From Arsenophonus endosymbiont of Aphis craccivora (GTDB taxonomy: Bacteria; Pseudomonadota; Gammaproteobacteria; Enterobacterales; Enterobacteriaceae), in NCBI RefSeq assembly GCF_013460135.1, contig NZ_CP038155.1:310001-374000 (forward strand): 64,000 bases of DNA, in the 5' to 3' direction. Position numbers and translations under genes: made by a program. Under the pieces are notes generated by a model. It did no database searches. It saw nothing but the letters and a program-made list of their open reading frames with translations, and was not told the DNA's origin. Shown piece by piece: positions 59,743-64,000 of the stretch (the first letter of the stretch is position 1; the number at the start of each line of letters is the position of its first letter).

Positions 59743-60710
59743 CATAATAAGATTAAAATTCATCTTTTTACTGATGCTAAATTGGTGTCATCGTTATAGA
59801 TCGTAAAGCAGTCGATCGATTGTTATCAACATGAGCAGATTGATTGTATTGTTTCAATTGGTGAAGGGGCAGCCTATGATTATGCTAAGGCAATGATTTA
59901 TTTACAATCTCATCACGCCATTTTTATTAGTAATAATATTTAAAAACATGGCCTTTAATTACTATCAATACAACTTCCGCCTCAAATATTGATAATTTTA
60001 ATCCATTGCTTGATCAAACTAAAAATGAGTTGATCAATTTGGCTATTGCTGGATCACGTATTACCCCATTACTTTCAGTGACTGAGCCAGAGTTAATGCT
60101 AGGTTTATCAAGTGAATTTATTGCTGCATTAGGCATGAACTCTTTAACCTATGCAATTGAGGCTTATGATTCAACCGCAGCTAATCCTGTTACCGATGCA
60201 TGTGCTCTAAGTGCGATAAAAATATTGAGTAATGCTTTACGTCGAGCGGTTAATTATTTATTAGATCTACAGGCGCACGAAAGTATTGCTTATGCGCAGT
60301 TTCTGGCCAGGATGGCTTTTAATAATCCTTCACAGGGATATGTACAAACCTTAGCCTGGCAAGTGAGCCATTGTTATCATCAACCGTTAACAATTTGCAA
60401 TGCCGTTTTGTTGCCTCAAGTGCAAGCTTTTAATCTAAAGGTAGTAGCGAAAAAGTTAAAAAATATTGCTGGGGCAATGGGTATTCGAGTTGCTCATATG
60501 ACCGATCAACGTGGTGCAGAAGCTTGTATTGCTGAAATAAGGCGGCTAAATTGTGATCTTGGTCTGCCTTCGGGACTGAGAAGATTGAATGTTCAGGATA
60601 GTGATTTAGCTAAATTAGCTCAAGCCGCATTAAAAAGTGCCACCGGTATCACTAATCCTGTTCAGGCTAATATGACTGATTTGATCACTATTTATCAATT
60701 AGCAATGTAG
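59743..60710 (+). pseudogene. Iron-containing alcohol dehydrogenase remnant
   Basis: Group III alcohol dehydrogenase. The 5' part (59743-60005) is in pieces: IDCYQHEQIDCIVSIGEGAAYDYAKA recalls the NAD-binding GGGS region. From 60006 the frame is open: FIAALGMNSLTYAIEAYDSTAANPVTDACALSAI, then FNNPSQGYVQTLAWQVSHCYHQPL and CNAVLLPQVQAFNL. The metal ligands of the family (D..THAIE, AHQ, PHG) are replaced (N, Y, W, L), so the protein is dead even where the frame is open. The 5' end is cut at IS-7. Confidence 0.85.
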
Positions 60711-60817
60711 TCTTCATTTTATAACTAATTATTTTTAGAGAATTGTGCTCTTTGAATTATATTAATAAGTAGGTAAGTATAATGTAACTACTGAGTTGAT
60801 CGGAGGTAATGAGATTT

Positions 60818-61651
60818 ATGAAGAAGGTCGCTATCATTGGTTTAGGCTGGTTAGGATTACCCTTGGCACTTGAGTTAATGCAGTCAGGAATGGCAGTGGT
60901 TGGTAGTAAAACCACGTCAGATGGTGTAAATGCAGCAAGAATGTCAGGTATTGATTGTTACCAGCTTCGGTTTACGCCAGATATTGAATGTGAGGCCGAA
61001 GATCTGGAACAGTTAATGAATGCTACGTATGTGCTGGTTATTATGTTACCGGTCAATAAAACCGCTGAAGGTGGTATTGGTTATTTGAAGGCGGTACAAC
61101 TTTTAGTTGATACTGCACTTTCCTACGCTATACCACGTATTATTTTTACAAGTTCAACATCAGTATATGGTGCACAAAGTGGAACTTTAAATGAAGATGC
61201 TAAGTTATATCCTAATACCGAGGAAGGCAAAACGCTGGTCGAGGTAGAAAATTGGTTACACCAATTGCCAAATATATCGGTAGATATTCTTAGGTTAGCT
61301 GGTTTAGTGGGTGAAGCTCGACATGCAGGACGGGTTTTAGCTGGTAAAACAGCCTTAACTGGCGGAAATGAGCCGGTTAATCTTATTCATCAAGATGATA
61401 TCATTACTGCGATAAAATTATTAATATTACGACCAGAGGGTGGCAATATTTATAATTTATGCGCACCTGAACATCCGGTTAGATCATCTTATTATACTGC
61501 GGCGTCGCAACGGGTAGCTTTACAACCGCCAGAGTTTATTGCTGAATCAACGCCTATTATAGGGAAAATCATTGATGGTAGCCGTATTTGTAAGGAGCTT
61601 GGTTTTGAATATAATTACCCTGATCCTGGCAATATGCCAATGAGTTTATAA
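60818..61651 (+). CDS. yeeZ: NAD(P)-binding oxidoreductase YeeZ (SDR-like)
   Basis: YeeZ is an uncharacterised Rossmann-fold protein of the extended SDR type. The start at 60818 gives MKKVAIIGLGWLGLPLALELMQSG with the GxGxxG dinucleotide loop. It aligns with E. coli YeeZ (274 aa) and is 11 bp after GGAGG; the upstream in-frame ATG at 60809 is too close. FTSSTSVYGAQSG has the SDR serine and Tyr region. The end reads IIDGSRICKELGFEYNYPDP. About 277 residues, intact. Confidence 0.92.
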   Translation: MKKVAIIGLGWLGLPLALELMQSGMAVVGSKTTSDGVNAARMSGIDCYQLRFTPDIECEAEDLEQLMNATYVLVIMLPVNKTAEGGIGYLKAVQLLVDTALSYAIPRIIFTSSTSVYGAQSGTLNEDAKLYPNTEEGKTLVEVENWLHQLPNISVDILRLAGLVGEARHAGRVLAGKTALTGGNEPVNLIHQDDIITAIKLLILRPEGGNIYNLCAPEHPVRSSYYTAASQRVALQPPEFIAESTPIIGKIIDGSRICKELGFEYNYPDPGNMPMSL

Positions 61652-61990
61652 TTAGTGAATTGATTGTAAGATATATTTGCAGCTAGGCCGTTTGTAAAAT
61701 TGTCGGTTAGCGCCAAAAATTAGTAATTAAAGGCTTTTGGGCTGATTTATTTGTGCCATCGGCGAACAACTATTGCCTGATGATTATCGGTTTTGCTGCT
61801 TATGGTGAGTAATTATATTATCTCAATTCTATCAACTGAAACAGTTGACAATCTATTTTTTCTACCTCAATTTGTGTCGTAGATCAAAGATAGAGATATT
61901 CTTTATGTTTTTTAGCTAACTTTAATCATTATAAGCTCTTTATAGTAGCATACTTGATATATTTTAATCAGAAAGCGCGGGAGATCGATA
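61652..61990. other. Gap between yeeZ and dacC
   Basis: About 340 bp with no convincing ORF, RNA or terminator. Scattered G+C richer words near 61735-61800 could be traces of a decayed gene, but I cannot identify one. Confidence 0.35.
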
Positions 61991-63220
61991 ATGAAAAAGA
62001 GCTTGATGAAAATAATTAATCGTTTGACAACTGGATTAGGTCTATTATTTATTTTTGTTTCCTCGATGAATGTTCATGCCGATGGATCGTAGGTTACACC
62101 GCAACTTGATGTAAAAGCTTATGTACTGATGGATTACCATAGTGGCAAAGTTTTAACAGCCAATAATCCAGATGAACGTTTAGATCCAGTTAGTTTAACA
62201 AAAATTATGACCAGTTATGTAGTGGGTCAAGCAATTAAAGCGGGTAAAATTAGCGTTAATGATCTGGTCACCGTAGGAGAAGATGCTTGGGCAACCGGTA
62301 ATCCTGTTCTACGAGGATCTTCTTTAATGTTTTTAAAACCCGGTGATAGGGTTTCAGTGCTGGATTTAAATCGTGGTATTGTCATGCAATCTGGTAATGA
62401 TGCCTGTATTGCATTGGCTGATTATGTTGCGGGCAGTCAAACTGTTTTTGTCGATCTTATGAACCAGTATGTTACCTCATTAGGCTTAAAAAATACTCAT
62501 TTTAAGACCGTACACGGCTTAGATTCAGAAGGCCAATTTAGTACTGCCCACGATATGGCGGCATTGACTAAGGCATTAATTAGAGATGTGCCGGATTAAT
62601 ATTTATTACACAGCGAAAAAGTGTTTACCTACAATAAAATTAAGCAATACAATCGCAATCGTTTATTGTGGAGCAAAAGCTTGCAGGTGGATGGGGGTCA
62701 AGACCGTACATACCAGCTAGGCGGGGTATAATCTTATCACTTCGGCAACGAATGGTCCAATGCGATTAATTGCTGTTGTGTTGGGGGCATCGATTGATCG
62801 CATTCGTTTTACCGAAAGTGAAAAGCTGCTAAATTGGGGATTTCGTTTTTTTACAGCCATTGTTCCTATAACCGCAGATAAGCCATTTACTACTGAAAAG
62901 GTATGGTATGGTATGGTATGGTATGGTATGGTAACCAGTCTACGGTGTTATTGGGAACTGAAAAAGATGCAGCAATCACTATCCCGAAAGGAAGAGAACA
63001 AGACCTAAAAGCGACCTATAGTCTGAACTCAGATTGTCTTAAAGCTCCATTAAGCAAAAATCAGGTGGTTTGGACAATTAATTTCTTTTTAAACGATCAA
63101 TTGATTGATAAACGCCCGCTCGTAGTGAAACAAGCAATAGAGCAGGGTGGTTTTTTGAGTCGATTATGGGACTATATTGTTGTCACTATTTCCAGTTGGT
63201 GGCATGCATTATTTGGTTAG
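61991..63220 (+). pseudogene. dacC: D-alanyl-D-alanine carboxypeptidase DacC (PBP6), multiple lesions
   Basis: PBP6 trims pentapeptide side chains of peptidoglycan. MKKSLMKIINRLTTGLGLLF is the signal peptide, and TAG (62090-62092) follows VHADGS. The transpeptidase core reads [23 protein letters not shown] (catalytic Ser and Lys) and [22 protein letters not shown] (62597-62599) follows IRDVPD. A frameshift near 62690 precedes the KTG motif, which has become KTV, with TAG at 62718-62720. The expanded GTATG repeat at 62901 shifts the frame again. DRIRFTESEKLLNWGFRFF marks DacC rather than DacA or DacD. Confidence 0.93.
62901..62930. repeat. Pentanucleotide tandem repeat (GTATG x6) in dacC
   Basis: Six perfect copies of GTATG lie where DacC encodes VWYGN (two copies would suffice). 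Four extra units add 20 bp and change the frame, while three extra would be neutral. Confidence 0.96.
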
Positions 63221-63234
63221 TTAAATCGTTAGAT

Positions 63235-64000
63235 GGCTTTGTTGAATAAATCAGAATTAGTCGACAGGATGGCTCCCTCTGCTACACCTGTTATCCGATC
63301 CTGACGCTGTGTGGCATACCCAACAACGTCATACGGTTCAGCGCTTTGACCATCGCCATTGCTTCACCTACCTGAGCCTCATAGTCACGCAGCCTCAGAT
63401 GGCCACCCAGCAAAGTTTTTATGCGGAACATCGCTGTTTCTGCCACTGAACGCCGGTGATAACCCACTTTCTTTTTCCACATATCATTACTCCTGCTCAG
63501 ACGCTGATTCGCCACCGTATGGTTACGTTCATGGTACTTGTCCGGCCAGTATTTCGCTCCGCTTCGCGGCGGGATAAGGGGCCTGATTTTCTTTCTTAGC
63601 AACGCATCGTGGCAGTAACAGGCGTCATAAGCACCGTCTGCTGACACTTCCCTGATTTTCCGGTGGGTTTGGTTAATCAGGCCCGGCAGTGCCTGCGCAT
63701 CTGTCGTTCCGCTGAGCGATAAGTCGGCACAGATAATCTCATGATTCACACTGTCTGCTGCCAGATGAAGCTTGCGCCACACTCTTCGTCTGTCAGCCCC
63801 ATGCTGCCTGACTTTCCATTCACCTTCGCCAAAGACCTTCAGACCGGTACTGTCGATGACCAGATGCGAGATTTCACCAAGCGTTGGCGTTTTTATGCTG
63901 ATGTTGACGCTCTTTGCTCGTCTGCTGACCAGCGAGTAGTCCGGACAGCACAGCGGCAAAGACATGAGTTTAAAAATCGAATCAACGAAGCCCTGTAATG
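63235..64000 (-). mobile_element. IS-8: IS903-type element, partial at window edge
   Basis: The left end is a perfect 18-bp repeat after TCGTTAGAT. A G/T change at GTCGACAGG distinguishes it near the end. The element runs beyond the window, so its target duplication cannot be tested. Confidence 0.95.
63291..64000 (-). CDS. IS903-type transposase, partial (IS-8)
   Basis: The visible C-terminal 236 codons are open with D121, D193 and E259. Private changes are R112L, T157N and A233T, so this copy has drifted a little from the others. The start would be outside the window at a position equivalent to 64214. Confidence 0.93.
   Translation of the reverse strand, partial: LQGFVDSIFKLMSLPLCCPDYSLVSRRAKSVNISIKTPTLGEISHLVIDSTGLKVFGEGEWKVRQHGADRRRVWRKLHLAADSVNHEIICADLSLSGTTDAQALPGLINQTHRKIREVSADGAYDACYCHDALLRKKIRPLIPPRSGAKYWPDKYHERNHTVANQRLSRSNDMWKKKVGYHRRSVAETAMFRIKTLLGGHLRLRDYEAQVGEAMAMVKALNRMTLLGMPHSVRIG

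Noticed and set aside
61652-61990. A possible small RNA or hidden gene upstream of dacC
   Set aside because: No stable hairpin with T-tract, promoter pair or open frame could be supported by eye.

Overview
The window is a piece of an AT-rich enterobacterial chromosome in an advanced but recent state of decay. Protein sequences and gene order match Enterobacterales closely: dnaJ-dnaK-satP-mog-talB-yaaA-thrCBA-thrL, creA-rob-gpmB-yjjX-trpR-slt, and proBA-crl-frsA-gpt-pepD-dinB are all in E. coli-like blocks. The flagellar genes are clustered (flhDC-motAB next to flhBA-flgNMA), as in Proteus/Photorhabdus relatives. AT richness, mass pseudogenisation and insertion-sequence bloom suggest a host-restricted insect symbiont of the Arsenophonus type (Morganellaceae). 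That assignment is an inference from style, not proof.

Layout. 1-6787: dnaJ (partial), dnaK, satP, mog, talB and yaaA, all intact. 6797-7851: IS-1. 7853-12809: thr operon with promoter, leader peptide and attenuator preserved, but thrA and thrC frameshifted. 13359-19588: creA, rob (split by IS-2), gpmB, yjjX (nonsense), trpR, slt (truncated and frameshifted). 19589-20647: IS-3 at a synteny break. 20648-28729: aas remnant, aroL, broken proA/proB/crl/frsA, intact gpt and pepD, dinB remnant. 28730-29784: IS-4 at a break. 29785-39115: first flagellar block (flgB remnant, flgA, flgM, flgN, broken flhA/flhB, motB, internally deleted motA, flhC, flhD stump); the chemotaxis genes expected between motB and flhB are gone. 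39116-40170: IS-5 at a break. 40171-46823: an orphan ORF, putP, and putA with a destroyed DNA-binding domain. 46868-58681: second flagellar block (fliZ, fliA, then fliC-D-S/I-J-K-L-M-N-O-P-Q-R, mostly broken). 58682-59742: IS-7 at a break. 59743-63220: alcohol dehydrogenase remnant, yeeZ, dacC pseudogene. 63235 to end: IS-8.

Eight near-identical copies of one IS903-type IS5-family element (about 1055 bp, perfect 18-bp ends) occupy about an eighth of the window. Three sit in intact 9-bp target duplications. Four have unmatched flanks and join genes that do not belong together, so they look like recombination breakpoints.

Functionally, threonine and proline synthesis and motility are lost or nearly so, while proline uptake and oxidation (putP, putA enzyme core), the dnaK chaperone genes, peptidase, purine salvage and shikimate kinase remain. 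No tRNA, rRNA, CRISPR array or clear novel defence or secretion system was seen. The most unusual items are the PutA regulatory-domain amputation, the fliS/fliI deletion fusion, the MotA 27-residue deletion, ATA at the expected starts of flhA and fliQ, repeated homopolymer frameshifts, and an unrecognised IS-truncated ORF at 40171-40645.
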